Source of the DNA: Spartobacteria bacterium
Lineage (GTDB): Bacteria > Verrucomicrobiota > Verrucomicrobiia > Chthoniobacterales > UBA10450
Length of the DNA: 64,000 bases
Assembly (NCBI GenBank): GCA_003169695.1
Contig: PNAS01000042.1
Location: forward strand, 24,167 to 88,166
Reading direction: 5' to 3'
Shown: piece by piece, positions 24,577 through 36,199 of the stretch
Layout: every line of letters begins with the position of its first letter
How positions within the stretch are numbered: position 1 is the stretch's first letter
Notes under the pieces: model-generated
The model's input: the letters and a program-made list of their open reading frames with translations, nothing else
What the model was told of the DNA's origin: nothing
The model's database searches: none
Position numbers and translations under genes: made by a program

Positions 24577-25264
24577 AAAGGTACAAAAGCGTCTCTTGCT
24601 TTGGGATATTGACGGCACTCTCATCAGCACGGGTGCGGCTGGACAGCGGGCCATCGTGCTGGCGACGGCCCAACGATTTGGAGGCAGCGGAGATTTGGAG
24701 GGAGTGGAGATCGCCGGGCGGACAGATTCCGGCATCGCGCATCAGATTCTCGTGAAACATGGAGAGCCGATCACAGAGGAAAGTATGAGGACATTCCTCG
24801 ACGTGTATCTGGAATTGCTCGCTCACGAGTTGCCACGCAGCAAAGGGCAGGTGCTGCCCGGAGTACTGAAGCTGCTGCAGCGAGCTGAATCCCGACCGGA
24901 CACCATCCTGGGGCTTTTGACCGGCAATCTGCGGCGGGGAGCTAAACTAAAACTCCAGCATTACCAATTGTGGCATTTCTTCGCCTTCGGTGCATTCGCG
25001 GATGACCATCACGATCGCAACGAGCTCGGCGCTTTTGCCCTGACGCGTGCGCAGGAGACCACTGGGGCAAAATTCCTGCCGGCGCAGGTCGACGTCATTG
25101 GCGACACAGGTCACGACATAACCTGCGGAAAAGCGTTTGGCGCGCGCACGATCGCGATCGCGACGGGGTCGTGGCCGCGGGAAAGATTGGCCGAATACGC
25201 CCCCGATTTTCTCTTCAACGATCTCTCGAACGTGGACGACGTGAGCGCGACTTTAGGCTGGTGA
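24572..25264 (+). CDS. HAD-superfamily hydrolase (phosphoglycolate phosphatase-like)
   Basis: 230 residues from the ATG at 24572 (MTKVQKRLLLWDIDGTLIST); upstream in-frame codons are repeat-derived. HAD motif I is LLLWDIDGTLI, with the nucleophile Asp and the +2 Asp. Motif II is in ILGLLTGN, and motifs III/IV are in the C-terminal half with DVIGDTGHDITCGKAFGART. It is of the C1-cap type similar to phosphoglycolate phosphatase. Substrate unknown. Confidence 0.88.
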   Translation: MTKVQKRLLLWDIDGTLISTGAAGQRAIVLATAQRFGGSGDLEGVEIAGRTDSGIAHQILVKHGEPITEESMRTFLDVYLELLAHELPRSKGQVLPGVLKLLQRAESRPDTILGLLTGNLRRGAKLKLQHYQLWHFFAFGAFADDHHDRNELGAFALTRAQETTGAKFLPAQVDVIGDTGHDITCGKAFGARTIAIATGSWPRERLAEYAPDFLFNDLSNVDDVSATLGW

Positions 25265-25313
25265 TCGATTGACGCGCGCCCGGAGAGTGACATCTTCCCC
25301 CACCTTGACCGCT

Positions 25314-25634
25314 ATGCCTCTGCCCGATGTTCCCAACGTTCTTCCGCTCGAAGGCGAAATCGACCTTCACGTCTCGCCACGCGTCGCTGCGTCCCTTGGT
25401 GCGATGATCGAGCAAAAACCCGCACGCCTGGTGGTCGATCTCTCGCGCGTCACTTACATCGATAGTTCCGGACTCGCCGTCCTGATCGAAGGGATGCAGA
25501 ACGTGGAAGCTTACGGCGGGAAATTTCTTCTGGCTGGTTTGCAGGAGAAGGTGCGACCGATTTTTGAAATCGCCCGGCTCGATCAGGTTTTCATCATTTT
25601 CCCTCACGTGGATGCGGCGCTGGCCGCGCTCTGA
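25314..25634 (+). CDS. STAS-domain anti-sigma factor antagonist
   Basis: 106 residues from the ATG at 25314 (MPLPDVPNVLPLEGEIDLHV); an earlier TTG is possible. It is a single STAS domain, with the phosphorylation loop VTYIDSSGLAVLIEGM containing the conserved DSSG serine. Such proteins bind and release anti-sigma kinases by phosphorylation. No RsbW/SpoIIAB-type kinase is nearby. Its end overlaps the convergent GT4 gene by 31 bases. Confidence 0.88.
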   Translation: MPLPDVPNVLPLEGEIDLHVSPRVAASLGAMIEQKPARLVVDLSRVTYIDSSGLAVLIEGMQNVEAYGGKFLLAGLQEKVRPIFEIARLDQVFIIFPHVDAALAAL

Positions 25635-26716
25635 AGCAGAATCTCGAGAGTTCGAGCGACGTTTGCGGAGATGTCGAATCGATCCGCGAGTTCGCGGATT
25701 CCATCACGAGCCTGCTCGCGCCGAGCCGCGTCAGACCAAAACAGAAGCGCTTCGCAAATCGCATCGGTGTTCCGTGGATCGTCCAAGATGGTGCCATGAG
25801 CGCCCGTCTCCATGATTTCGGAGAAACCGTTCGCGCGCGTGGTCACAACGGGAAGGCCGGCTGCAAGGGCTTCGAGGCAGGCGTTGGAAAACGGATCGTA
25901 AATTGTGGGGAGCAAAAAAATATCCGCCGCTCCATAAAGCGCTGACATATCCTCAACCACGCCCAGAAACCGGACGCGAGCTGACTTAAATTTTCTTTCA
26001 TTACCGCGTCCTGCGACAAGGAGCCGCATCGGCTTCCCGCTCTTTTCAATCGCTTCGATCGCGAAGCGCAAACCTTTTCGTTCCCACCCGGAACCAGCAA
26101 AGAGGACAGCGACGTCTTCAATCCCGAGACCGAGCGATTCGCGACTTCTCGCGCGATTTTTCTCGTCCCGCCTAAGCGCGCCAAGAGGAACGCCATTGTA
26201 AACAACATCAATTTTCTCGAGCGGAAATCCGTAGAATCGCGCGACTTCCTCCTTCACCATGCGCGAGTTCGCGATCACACGACTCGCTCCCCCATCCGCA
26301 AAAAGCGATTTCTCAAGGGCCAGGGTGGTTGAATGCTTGCGATTCAAGACGCGGCTGAGCCTTTGGAACGGCCCCCCAATCTCCGCGCGCCGTTGCAGCC
26401 ACGCGCGATGCACGCCGTCGCCGGCACGATAAACATCACATCGCCGGATGCGCTCAAGGCTCATCAACACATCGCAATTCGCGCGCGGCGCCAGCTTTTC
26501 GATTTCATCCGCAAACGCAGTCGCTGATCTCCCGTCGAGGCGGGTAATCGGGCCGAAGCTCCACTCGTCAGGCGGCCAGTCGGCAGAAGTGTAAAGGCGG
26601 AGCTGATGACCCTTCTCCACCACCCCGGCGGCGAGCCGTTTCAAATACGACTCGGCGCCGCCACCGGAAGAAAATCCGCGCCGGACAAATCCTATGGTAA
26701 GATGATTAGATCGCAT
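25604..26716 (-). CDS. Glycosyltransferase family 4 (LPS core WaaG-like)
   Basis: 370 residues, GT-B fold. The N-terminal half opens with TIGFVRRGFSSGGGAESYLK (acceptor domain with the GGGAE loop). The donor domain holds VLFAGSGWERKGL (~215), then DIFLLPTIYDPFSNACLEAL with AAGLPVVTTRANGFSE, the E-x7-E nucleotide-sugar motif. The closest remembered pattern is the WaaG/RfaG glucosyltransferase branch. It stands head-to-head with a second GT4 gene, 60 bases apart, so a shared divergent promoter region is likely. Confidence 0.88.
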   Translation of the reverse strand: MRSNHLTIGFVRRGFSSGGGAESYLKRLAAGVVEKGHQLRLYTSADWPPDEWSFGPITRLDGRSATAFADEIEKLAPRANCDVLMSLERIRRCDVYRAGDGVHRAWLQRRAEIGGPFQRLSRVLNRKHSTTLALEKSLFADGGASRVIANSRMVKEEVARFYGFPLEKIDVVYNGVPLGALRRDEKNRARSRESLGLGIEDVAVLFAGSGWERKGLRFAIEAIEKSGKPMRLLVAGRGNERKFKSARVRFLGVVEDMSALYGAADIFLLPTIYDPFSNACLEALAAGLPVVTTRANGFSEIMETGAHGTILDDPRNTDAICEALLFWSDAARREQARDGIRELADRFDISANVARTLEILLQSAASAAST

Positions 26717-26776
26717 TTACGTCATCACGGAACGAGGACTTTACTTGCCCGCAATCACCACAATACTTGTTAGCCG

Positions 26777-27997
26777 ATGGTGGGTGAAACTCTAAACGCC
26801 CCTTCGCCGTCGCGCCCTGCGACCCACAGGTCAGGCGTCCTTCCCAAGCATTTGCTCTATTCGATCTTCGCGCGGATCGGAGGCTCGGGGCTGGACACGG
26901 ACGCCTTCGAGACGTTGCGAGCCTCGCATCGAGGAGGATTTCTCGGGCGCGCCATCGCTTACGATAATCGTCAGGAAGAGATACCGGCGCACTTGATTCA
27001 ATCGCTCCGCTGGCATCCTGTGCGTCTAATCTCTTTTCTCGATCGCCCGTATTATTATGGCGCGAAGAAAAAGTATCTCGACTGGATCGCCTCGCGACAT
27101 CTCGCGACCGGACGTTACGATCTTTTCCACAGTTGGTCGGGCGACTGCCTGCAATCCCTGCGCGTGACGCACAAGCTCGGCATTCCCTCGATCGTGGAAA
27201 TTCCCACCTGGCACCGGGATCGCGGCAAAGTGCTGGGCGATCGTACATCCGCCACGCCAACGGCGGATCTTTCGGGACATCGGCGTTGGAAAGAAAACTT
27301 GCTCCAAACGCGCGAACGTTTTCTGGAGGAGTACGAACTTGCAGACATGCTCTTTGTCCTCTCCGAAAAGGCGGCGCAGACTTTCCGCGTCCAGGGATTT
27401 TCCGAGGAAAAGTTGTTTTATCTCCCTCGAGGAGTCGATGCGGAGCGCTTCAAACCTGGCCCGCGCCCGCCGATCTTTCGCGCGATCTTTTCCGGCGCCT
27501 TGATCGAGCGCAAGGGAATCCATCATCTCCTCGAGGCGTGGCATCGGCTCGACCTCAAAGACGCGGAACTGTGGCTGGTGGGCTCCGTGCATGAGGAGGC
27601 GCGGCCGCACCTGAAGAAATACTGGCGAAACAATATCAAGATTGTCGGCTTTGTCCGCGATGTGGAAAATTACTTGAGTCAGGGGACGGTGCATGTTTTT
27701 CCCTCGCAATGCGAAGGGAGCGCAAAGGTCACCTACGAGGCGGCGGCGTGCGGGCTGCCGCAAATCACAACGCGGGAAGCGGGTGACGTTGTCACCGACG
27801 GCGTCGAAGGGATTCTTATCTCTCCGGGAAACGTGGGTGAATTGGCGTCGGCAATTCTCGAGCTTTATCGGCATCCGGAAATGGTCGAGCGTATGGGCGT
27901 GGCCGCGCGCCGGCGCGTCGTCGAAAATTTCACATGGGACCATTTTCGCGCACGGCTGCTCGGCGCTTACGAGCTCGCAATGCAAATGGCCCCTTAG
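26777..27997 (+). CDS. Glycosyltransferase family 4
   Basis: 406 residues, GT-B fold. Key parts: ARIGGSGLDTDAFETLRASH at the start, then ELADMLFVLSEKAAQTFRVQ, IFSGALIERKGIHHLLEAWH (donor domain), HVFPSQCEGSAKVTYEAAAC and GLPQITTREAGDVVTDGVEG. The E-x7-E-like SEGSAKVTYEAA is the nucleotide-sugar motif. The end lies 44 bases before the GT9 start; they run in the same direction with the MsbA-like gene, making a three-gene surface-glycan operon. Confidence 0.87.
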   Translation: MVGETLNAPSPSRPATHRSGVLPKHLLYSIFARIGGSGLDTDAFETLRASHRGGFLGRAIAYDNRQEEIPAHLIQSLRWHPVRLISFLDRPYYYGAKKKYLDWIASRHLATGRYDLFHSWSGDCLQSLRVTHKLGIPSIVEIPTWHRDRGKVLGDRTSATPTADLSGHRRWKENLLQTRERFLEEYELADMLFVLSEKAAQTFRVQGFSEEKLFYLPRGVDAERFKPGPRPPIFRAIFSGALIERKGIHHLLEAWHRLDLKDAELWLVGSVHEEARPHLKKYWRNNIKIVGFVRDVENYLSQGTVHVFPSQCEGSAKVTYEAAACGLPQITTREAGDVVTDGVEGILISPGNVGELASAILELYRHPEMVERMGVAARRRVVENFTWDHFRARLLGAYELAMQMAP

Positions 27998-28041
27998 CGC
28001 CATATGCGCGACCCGTTCGTCGCATCGGGCGACTCCATCTC

Positions 28042-29061
28042 GTGAACATCCTTCTCATTCAACTAAAGCGAATCGGCGATCTGATTCTCACGACGCCTGC
28101 GATCGCCGCCCTGCGGGAAAAATTCCCGGAAGCAACACTCTCCTTGGTGGTGTCTCCAGCGGTCGAGGGTTTGCTCCCGGCGATCTCGGGAGTCGACAAA
28201 GTTTTCGTGGTGAGGGGAAAAGCGGACGATGCGCTCGACTGGATCGCGATCGCGTGGGGCACCTTTGCTTACTGCCTCGATTTCACGCGCAACGATCGCT
28301 CTTCATTCTTGACGCTGCTTTCGCAAGCGGGAAAACGCATTACCTCGGACCACCCGAACCTCCGCTCGAAGATTCGGGCACGCAGCTACAACGAATTCGT
28401 GGAATCTCCGGTGCGCTTCTTGCACACTGTCGATTACCATCTCGCCTTGCTGAAACCGTTGGGAATTCACGACGCATCCCGTGCCATCCGGCTCGACTTA
28501 CCGGACTCCACCGTGGAAAGAGCGGAGCAACTCCTGACGGCGGCGCAGACCGGCGACGAATTCTTGATTCTTCACCCGGGGTCGGCCCGGGCCGAAAAAT
28601 TCTGGGAAGTGGACCGCTGGGCACAGTTAATCGATCACTGCGTGGAAGAGCGTCAGATGAAGTGCGTCCTCACGGGAGGCCGCTCTCCTCTGGAACAGGC
28701 GCAGATCGCCACTATTAAGTCTTCGACCCGTTCGGACGTGATCGACCTCTCTGGAAAAACTGATTTGCTCACGCTCGCGGCACTCGTGCGCAAGGCCCGC
28801 TTGCTCATCACGGTTGATTCCGCGCCGATGCACTTCGCCGCAGCGTGGGGGACTCCACAAGTTGTCCTGTTTGGTCCCACCAATCCATTTCACTGGCACC
28901 CGCGTTCCGAATTCGCCGTGGTTCTTTTGGGTGAATTCGAGGGCCCGGTGAGCGAATTTCATCCCGAGCGGCCACCCGTACCGATGAACCAAATCTCGAC
29001 GCAATCGGTGATCGATGCTATGGAATCGCTGCTGTCGGCTCCGGCGGCACCCGCACTATGA
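28042..29061 (+). CDS. Glycosyltransferase family 9 (ADP-heptose:LPS heptosyltransferase-like)
   Basis: About 340 residues from a GTG at 28042 (VNILLIQLKRIGDLILTTPA), the hallmark GT9 N-terminus (LixrlxxiGDvlltTP). The donor block is FLILHPGSARAEKFWEVDRW (~173), then ITVDSAPMHFAAAWGTPQVV and LFGPTNPFHWHP, as in WaaC/WaaF enzymes. It would add a heptose-type sugar to lipid A-core or another glycan. The stop overlaps the next gene's start (ATGA), indicating translational coupling. Confidence 0.92.
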   Translation: MNILLIQLKRIGDLILTTPAIAALREKFPEATLSLVVSPAVEGLLPAISGVDKVFVVRGKADDALDWIAIAWGTFAYCLDFTRNDRSSFLTLLSQAGKRITSDHPNLRSKIRARSYNEFVESPVRFLHTVDYHLALLKPLGIHDASRAIRLDLPDSTVERAEQLLTAAQTGDEFLILHPGSARAEKFWEVDRWAQLIDHCVEERQMKCVLTGGRSPLEQAQIATIKSSTRSDVIDLSGKTDLLTLAALVRKARLLITVDSAPMHFAAAWGTPQVVLFGPTNPFHWHPRSEFAVVLLGEFEGPVSEFHPERPPVPMNQISTQSVIDAMESLLSAPAAPAL

Positions 29062-30956
29062 GTGAATCGCAAGCCGTAGAAGCCAAGCCGTCGTTCTGGC
29101 AGACGGTCCGCGTCGGCTGGCGCCCCTATCGCCGGCTTTATTCCTACGTAAAACCGTATCGTGTCCGGTTCGTTCTCGGCATCGCTTTGGGTATCGCTTC
29201 CGGCCTCATCAGCTCGGCCCTGCCGCTGGTTCTCGCGAAAGTAACCAGCATCGTCTTCCACGGCGGCGGTCCCACTGATCCCAAGCAATTTGTCGCCAAC
29301 CCATCAATGCTTAACACGGGCGCGAAAGTTACCAGCTCCATCCTCTGGTGGTGCCTCGCCATTCCAGCCATCATGAGCGTACGTAGCCTGTTCGCTTACG
29401 GAAATGTCTTCTGCATGAGTTGGGTGAGCAACCGCGTCGTCACCGATATCCGCGACAAGCTCTTCACCAAAATGCTCTACCATTCGATGGATTTTTTTAA
29501 TCGAATGCACTCGGGCTTCCTGATGTCGCGCATCACCAACGACACGCGCGGCATGCAGGCTGCCCTTTCCTCAGTGAGCAGCGATTTGTTCAGGCAACCG
29601 GTCACGATTATCAGCGGCATTGGCGTTCTGCTCTACATGGATTGGAAATTCACGCTCGTGGCGATGGTCTTGTTTCCGAGCTGTCTCGTGCCGATCGCTT
29701 ATTATGGAAAGCGCGCGCGCAAAGCCGTGCAGCACGAGCAGGAAGACATGGGGCAAATGGTCGTGACGATGCAGGAAACGTTCGCCGGCATCCGCGTGAT
29801 CAAGTCCTTCGCGCGCGAGAAGCACCAGGAGGATCTATTTCGCAACAGCAACAGGCTCCAATTCGAAAACATGATGCGCATGACCATGTCGATGGAAGCG
29901 GTCGGCCCGCTCGTGGAGATTATCGCCGCATTCGGCGTCGGTTTGACCTTGCTTTACATTTATTTCGCGAACCTAAGCGCGGCACGTTTCATCGCACTCA
30001 ACGCCGGCATTGTTCTGCTCTACGAGCCGATCAAAACACTGAGCAAGATGCACGTAATCATGCAGCGATCGATCCAGGCGACGACGGAAGTTTTCGCGAT
30101 CATGGATTCGAAGCGGAGCGTGCAGGACGCGGCGGATGCCAAGGAATTACGGCACTGCGCTGGATTGATCGAGTTCGACGATCTGACGTTCCGCTACGCC
30201 GGCGGCGTCTCCGACGCGGTCACGAATCTGAATCTGCGCATTGAGCCGGGCAAGAGCTACGCCCTGGTCGGCGCGAGCGGCGCGGGCAAGAGCACCATCC
30301 TGTCGCTCATCCTGCGGCTGTATGACCCGACCACGGGTAGCGTGCGGGTCGATGGCCAGGATTTGCGAACGCTCACACAAAAATCGTTGCGCGAACAAAT
30401 CGGTCTCGTCACACAGGAAACATTCTTATTTCACGACACGATTTTCAAAAACATCCAGTTCGGCCATCTCGAAGCGACCGTCGAAGAAGTTTATGCGGCG
30501 GCACGCACGGCCTTTGCCCACGATTTCATCATCGCCCAGCCGCAGGGCTACGAAACGGTCATCGGCGACAAGGGCTGCCTTCTCTCCGGCGGACAACAAC
30601 AGCGTCTGGCCATCGCGCGCGCACTTTTGAAAAACGCGCCGATCCTGCTGTTGGATGAAGCGACATCATCGCTCGATTCCGAATCGGAAAAGCAAATCCA
30701 GCAAGCGCTCGAAACCCTCGCGGCCGGACGGACGGTGATCGCGATTGCGCACCGGCTTTCGACGATTTTGTCGGCCGATCAAATCGTCGTGATGGATCAA
30801 GGCCACATCAAAGAAATAGGCACACACTCCGAATTACTCGAGAAATCCGGGTATTATCGGCGTCTTTACGACATGCAATTCAATCGGGACGGCGAAGATG
30901 CTCTCGCCGAGACGCCAGTGCTAGAAGATGTAGAGGCGCTTGTCCCAAGCGCCTGA
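29058..30956 (+). CDS. ABC transporter, fused permease-ATPase (MsbA-like lipid/glycan exporter)
   Basis: 632 residues. Six-helix ABC exporter domain (about 40-340) and C-terminal ATPase (about 365-600). Walker A GASGAGKSTI, Q-loop LVTQETFLF, signature LSGGQQQRLAIARALL, Walker B ILLLDEATSSLD and H-loop IAIAHRLST are all present. The half-transporter layout and place behind GT genes fit an exporter of lipid A-core or another lipid-linked glycan across the inner membrane. Substrate inferred from neighbours only. Confidence 0.93.
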   Translation: MSESQAVEAKPSFWQTVRVGWRPYRRLYSYVKPYRVRFVLGIALGIASGLISSALPLVLAKVTSIVFHGGGPTDPKQFVANPSMLNTGAKVTSSILWWCLAIPAIMSVRSLFAYGNVFCMSWVSNRVVTDIRDKLFTKMLYHSMDFFNRMHSGFLMSRITNDTRGMQAALSSVSSDLFRQPVTIISGIGVLLYMDWKFTLVAMVLFPSCLVPIAYYGKRARKAVQHEQEDMGQMVVTMQETFAGIRVIKSFAREKHQEDLFRNSNRLQFENMMRMTMSMEAVGPLVEIIAAFGVGLTLLYIYFANLSAARFIALNAGIVLLYEPIKTLSKMHVIMQRSIQATTEVFAIMDSKRSVQDAADAKELRHCAGLIEFDDLTFRYAGGVSDAVTNLNLRIEPGKSYALVGASGAGKSTILSLILRLYDPTTGSVRVDGQDLRTLTQKSLREQIGLVTQETFLFHDTIFKNIQFGHLEATVEEVYAAARTAFAHDFIIAQPQGYETVIGDKGCLLSGGQQQRLAIARALLKNAPILLLDEATSSLDSESEKQIQQALETLAAGRTVIAIAHRLSTILSADQIVVMDQGHIKEIGTHSELLEKSGYYRRLYDMQFNRDGEDALAETPVLEDVEALVPSA

Positions 30957-30969
30957 CCACCAAAAAACA

Positions 30970-30991
30970 GGCGCTCGCCGCGGCGAGCGCC
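30970..30991. repeat. Palindromic repeat GGCGCTCGCC/GGCGAGCGCC, copy 2 (possible bidirectional terminator)
   Basis: An identical 22-base palindrome to that at 6007-6028, here between convergent genes only 39 bases apart. Either strand can form an 11-bp stem. No T-run follows, so termination would be weak or factor-dependent. Confidence 0.65.
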
Positions 30992-30995
30992 TCTA

Positions 30996-31544
30996 CTACA
31001 TTGGCGTTGTGAGCGCGCGAAACCTCTCGACCAGCTCCTCGTGCTCTCGATCTCTCAACACCGGTTCGAATTTCGTCTCTCCCGGACATTCGGACAACGA
31101 CACCCAAGATCGACAACCTCCGTATCGAGGGGCATCAGGAAAAATCCAGCTCGGCGCCAAACGAAAAACGCGGACCAGCGCCACGTGCAGACCGGGTCTT
31201 TCATCGTACTCGAAGCGCTCCCGCACGACCGGCTCCCGCAAAATGTGCAGCGGCTCCAAGGCAGCGGCCGCTCTCCACGAGGCAATGCGTGTGGCAGCAA
31301 TCAGCTTCGCAAAAAAACGAATCTCAATTTCGCTTTCCCGCGCCTTCGAAATTTCTGCGCCGCTGTTTCGGACCTTCTCGATCTGTTCGTGAAAGAAGGT
31401 CGGGAAAAGAAAGAACTCAGAATGCCGGAAGGCAAACCCCGCACTGCCCTCCGCAATTCCTCCTTTTCGCAGGATGACGCTCTGTTCCCCGCGACCCATC
31501 GCCTCGCAAACGATGGCCCACTCCTTTAAACCGGCGCTTTTCAT
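30996..31544 (-). CDS. DUF1802 family protein
   Basis: 182 residues. The N-terminal motif GLKEWAIVCEAMGRGEQSVI, followed by LRKGGIAEGSAGF and a FFLFPTFFHEQ block, is the DUF1802 pattern. CRSWVSLSE near residue 146 is the conserved late part. No biochemical role is known for the family. It converges on the MsbA-like gene and diverges from the PHP gene 29 bases away. Confidence 0.85.
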   Translation of the reverse strand: MKSAGLKEWAIVCEAMGRGEQSVILRKGGIAEGSAGFAFRHSEFFLFPTFFHEQIEKVRNSGAEISKARESEIEIRFFAKLIAATRIASWRAAAALEPLHILREPVVRERFEYDERPGLHVALVRVFRLAPSWIFPDAPRYGGCRSWVSLSECPGETKFEPVLRDREHEELVERFRALTTPM

Positions 31545-31573
31545 TTCGAGCGCTGCAAACTAGCCTCCCCGCA

Positions 31574-32308
31574 ATGCCGTTCAACATCGACCTCCACTCA
31601 CACACGTTCTTTTCGGGCGACGGCGTGTCGAGCCCAGAGGAGAACATCGCCGCGGCGCGCGAAAAAGGGCTTCATGGTATTGCGATCACCGACCACAACA
31701 CCTGCGATGCGGTCGCCTACCTCCTCGAGAAGGGCTTGATGCGTGAAGACGGCGTGCCAGTCGACAACTTTCTCATCATCCCCGGCGTCGAAGTCACCAC
31801 GGCGGAGGGACACCTCCTCTGCATCGGCGCGACTCTTCCCTATCTGAAAGGCAAACCGGCACGCGAAGTCTGCGAGATCATTCACGAACGCGGGGGGCTC
31901 GCGATTCCACCGCACCCGTACGATCTATTTCGCGCCGGGATTCGATTTCCTGTCCTGGAAACGTTGCCGATCGATGCACTGGAAGTGTTCAATGCGGCCA
32001 CGACGCTGCGCCGTTACAATCATTATGCTTTCAAATACGCGCAGCTGCGCGGCCTTCCGATGACCGCCTCGAGTGACGCGCACCACGCGGAGGCGATCGG
32101 CACGGCCTACACGATCTTGAATACTGACGATTTCTCCGTCCAAGGCATCATCGCGCAGCTTATCAAGAGTAACGAATTGAACCAAAACTATCTGACACCG
32201 CGAGATAGCATGCGCAAAACCTGGAACAACTGGCTCCGGTTGCGTCGTCGCAAACAGCTCCCTATGTCGACGGCGAAATTCGAAAACGGCGACGAAAAGC
32301 CAGGGTAG
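31574..32308 (+). CDS. PHP-domain phosphoesterase
   Basis: 244 residues with one PHP domain. Metal motifs: IDLHSHTFFSGDG (HxH, ~5), AITDHNTCDA (~38), IPGVEVTTAEGHLLCIG (~75), AIPPHPYDLF (~117) and TASSDAHHAEAIG (~170). This is the general PHP phosphoesterase class (RNase AM/TrpH-like), distinct from the HisJ-like copy at 9.9 kb. A basic C-terminal tail (LRLRRRKQLP) follows the domain. Substrate unknown. Confidence 0.87.
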   Translation: MPFNIDLHSHTFFSGDGVSSPEENIAAAREKGLHGIAITDHNTCDAVAYLLEKGLMREDGVPVDNFLIIPGVEVTTAEGHLLCIGATLPYLKGKPAREVCEIIHERGGLAIPPHPYDLFRAGIRFPVLETLPIDALEVFNAATTLRRYNHYAFKYAQLRGLPMTASSDAHHAEAIGTAYTILNTDDFSVQGIIAQLIKSNELNQNYLTPRDSMRKTWNNWLRLRRRKQLPMSTAKFENGDEKPG

Positions 32309-32408
32309 CTTCCTGTTGGGATCGAGCGCTTCGCCTCTCGATGTCAAACTGGCAGCGAAGCGGCATTATGAAACTCGCGCTATCCGCCTCTTCTTTCCGC
32401 GCCTCACC

Positions 32409-34640
<2,232 letters not shown>

Positions 34641-34720
34641 CCGGTCAACGTATCGTTTTGCTCGCCAAAGCCAAGGTGGGGGTTCTTGTAAACGCCCGGC
34701 TGCTTCTCTAATACAGATCG

Positions 34721-35464
34721 ATGAGCCTGGATAATACGCATCTGATTCTGCTCCTCGCCGGGGTCACGATCGTTGCTTTCCTTTACTCGTCGGTCGGCCA
34801 TGCCGGCGCTTCCGGTTACATCGCAGTAATGACACTGTGCGGCCTCTCCGCGAATTTCATCAGGCCAACGGCCCTCGTCCTCAACATTCTGGTCGCGTGC
34901 ATTGGCGCGTTTCAATTCTGGCGGGCCGGATATTTTTCGTGGCGGCTCTTCTGGCCGTTCGCGCTGCTTTCTGTTCCCGCGGCTTATCTCGGAGGTTACC
35001 TGCCTCTGCCGGTTGCCATTCTCAAAACGCTGATTGGCGCGGTGCTCCTGTTTTCGGCCGCGCGTTTGTTTTTTCGTCAGGGCGATCCACCAGACGCCAC
35101 GCCACCGCCAGTCCCGGCCTCGATCGGGATGGGAGCAGGCATCGGGTTCCTCTCCGGTCTGACGGGAACAGGAGGCGGCATTTTCCTGACACCGCTGCTC
35201 CTGTTTTGCCGCTGGGCATCGATTCGCAAGGCGGCGGCGGTCTCAGCCTTGTTTATCCTGGTCAATTCGGTCGCAGGTCTGGTGGGTTATGTGGCCAGCG
35301 GCCGGCCGGTTCCAACCTTCGCGTGGATACTCGCGGTTGCGGCGGTGATCGCAGGAACGCTTGGTTCGCAACTGGGAAGCCGGCATTTTCCGGTGCGGAC
35401 GATTTCCGTAATCCTCGCGACGGTACTCGTTCTCGCAGGCTGCAAATTGATTTTTACGAGCTGA
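34721..35464 (+). CDS. TauE/SafE (TSUP) family membrane permease
   Basis: 247 residues with about eight membrane helices in two related halves. The internal repeat signature is visible: [20 protein letters not shown] (~20-40) in the first half and [20 protein letters not shown] (~142-161) in the second, the glycine-rich TSUP motif. Family members export sulfite, sulfoacetate or other organosulfur anions. Substrate not inferable. It has its own strand between the YyaL gene (81-base divergent gap) and a repeat region. Confidence 0.92.
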   Translation: MSLDNTHLILLLAGVTIVAFLYSSVGHAGASGYIAVMTLCGLSANFIRPTALVLNILVACIGAFQFWRAGYFSWRLFWPFALLSVPAAYLGGYLPLPVAILKTLIGAVLLFSAARLFFRQGDPPDATPPPVPASIGMGAGIGFLSGLTGTGGGIFLTPLLLFCRWASIRKAAAVSALFILVNSVAGLVGYVASGRPVPTFAWILAVAAVIAGTLGSQLGSRHFPVRTISVILATVLVLAGCKLIFTS

Positions 35465-35512
35465 CGGACGAACTCTGCGAGCATGGAGCGGAGGCGTTGG
35501 GGGATCGGCTAA

Positions 35513-35590
35513 TCCGCCGCGCGATGTCTATTCCACGCGGCTTCGCCGCCACTTCTTGGCATCGCGCGGCGGAGCACGCGATCCACCCCT
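35513..35590. repeat. Inverted repeat with TCCGCCGCGCGATG arms
   Basis: The perfect 14-base arms TCCGCCGCGCGATG (35513-35526) and CATCGCGCGGCGGA (35560-35573) enclose 33 bases, followed by GCACGCGATCCACC. The CATCGCGCGG...GCGATCCACC pattern recurs in the element at 41064-41177. It lies after the TauE gene, facing DUF309. Confidence 0.75.
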
Positions 35591-35621
35591 ATTGAAGTGG
35601 TCTGCCTAATTTTTGCCCGTA

Positions 35622-36101
35622 CTATTTCAAGAGCGACAGATGCGGGGCGGCTTCCGGCGACCATGGGTTGGTCTGATGATCGGACTCCACAATCACCCGC
35701 GCATGGCGACGGAGCATTTCCCGGAATGTCGCCAGATCGAACGCGTGCCGCTCCACACCCAACGGCTCCAGATTCCTTTCCGCCAGGCGGAACAACCGAA
35801 CGGCCGGAGCCAGACGACGTCCATGCTTGGGATGGGTCGGATGTTCGAATTGCTTTTGCAAATGGACGAAAGCGCCGGCGGCCTGGATCAAGCCTTTGAA
35901 ATATTGCGCATCGTCGGAGGTCGCGGTCCGCTGGAGCCAGACTTGCTCGAGAACATCGTGCGCTTCGTAGTATCGCTGCTCGTTCCAGCAATGAAAAAAT
36001 GCGCGGTAATACGGATGGTCGGCGATCGCGTTGCTACCGGCCTTTGCCTCGCGGCCTTCCAGCGCTTCGACGAATTGGGAAATTCTCTCGCCTTTGCTCA
36101 T
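35622..36101 (-). CDS. DUF309 domain-containing protein
   Basis: 159 residues from the ATG at 36101 (MSKGERISQFVEALEGREAK). The DUF309 core is HCWNEQRYYEAHDVLEQVWL, followed by YFKGLIQAAGAFVHLQ, a helical bundle with a conserved EAHD(V/L)LE motif. No enzymatic activity is established for the family. It reads away from the DUF21/CBS gene pair; 98 bases separate the starts. Confidence 0.85.
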   Translation of the reverse strand: MSKGERISQFVEALEGREAKAGSNAIADHPYYRAFFHCWNEQRYYEAHDVLEQVWLQRTATSDDAQYFKGLIQAAGAFVHLQKQFEHPTHPKHGRRLAPAVRLFRLAERNLEPLGVERHAFDLATFREMLRRHARVIVESDHQTNPWSPEAAPHLSLLK

Positions 36102-36199
36102 GGAGGCCGTAACTTGGTGGTGCCTGCGATGATGGGCAAACGAGTACGCTTTAGTCTTCGGGAGGGCGAACGGTTGCACGACCGCCGCCGCAGCGAAAA

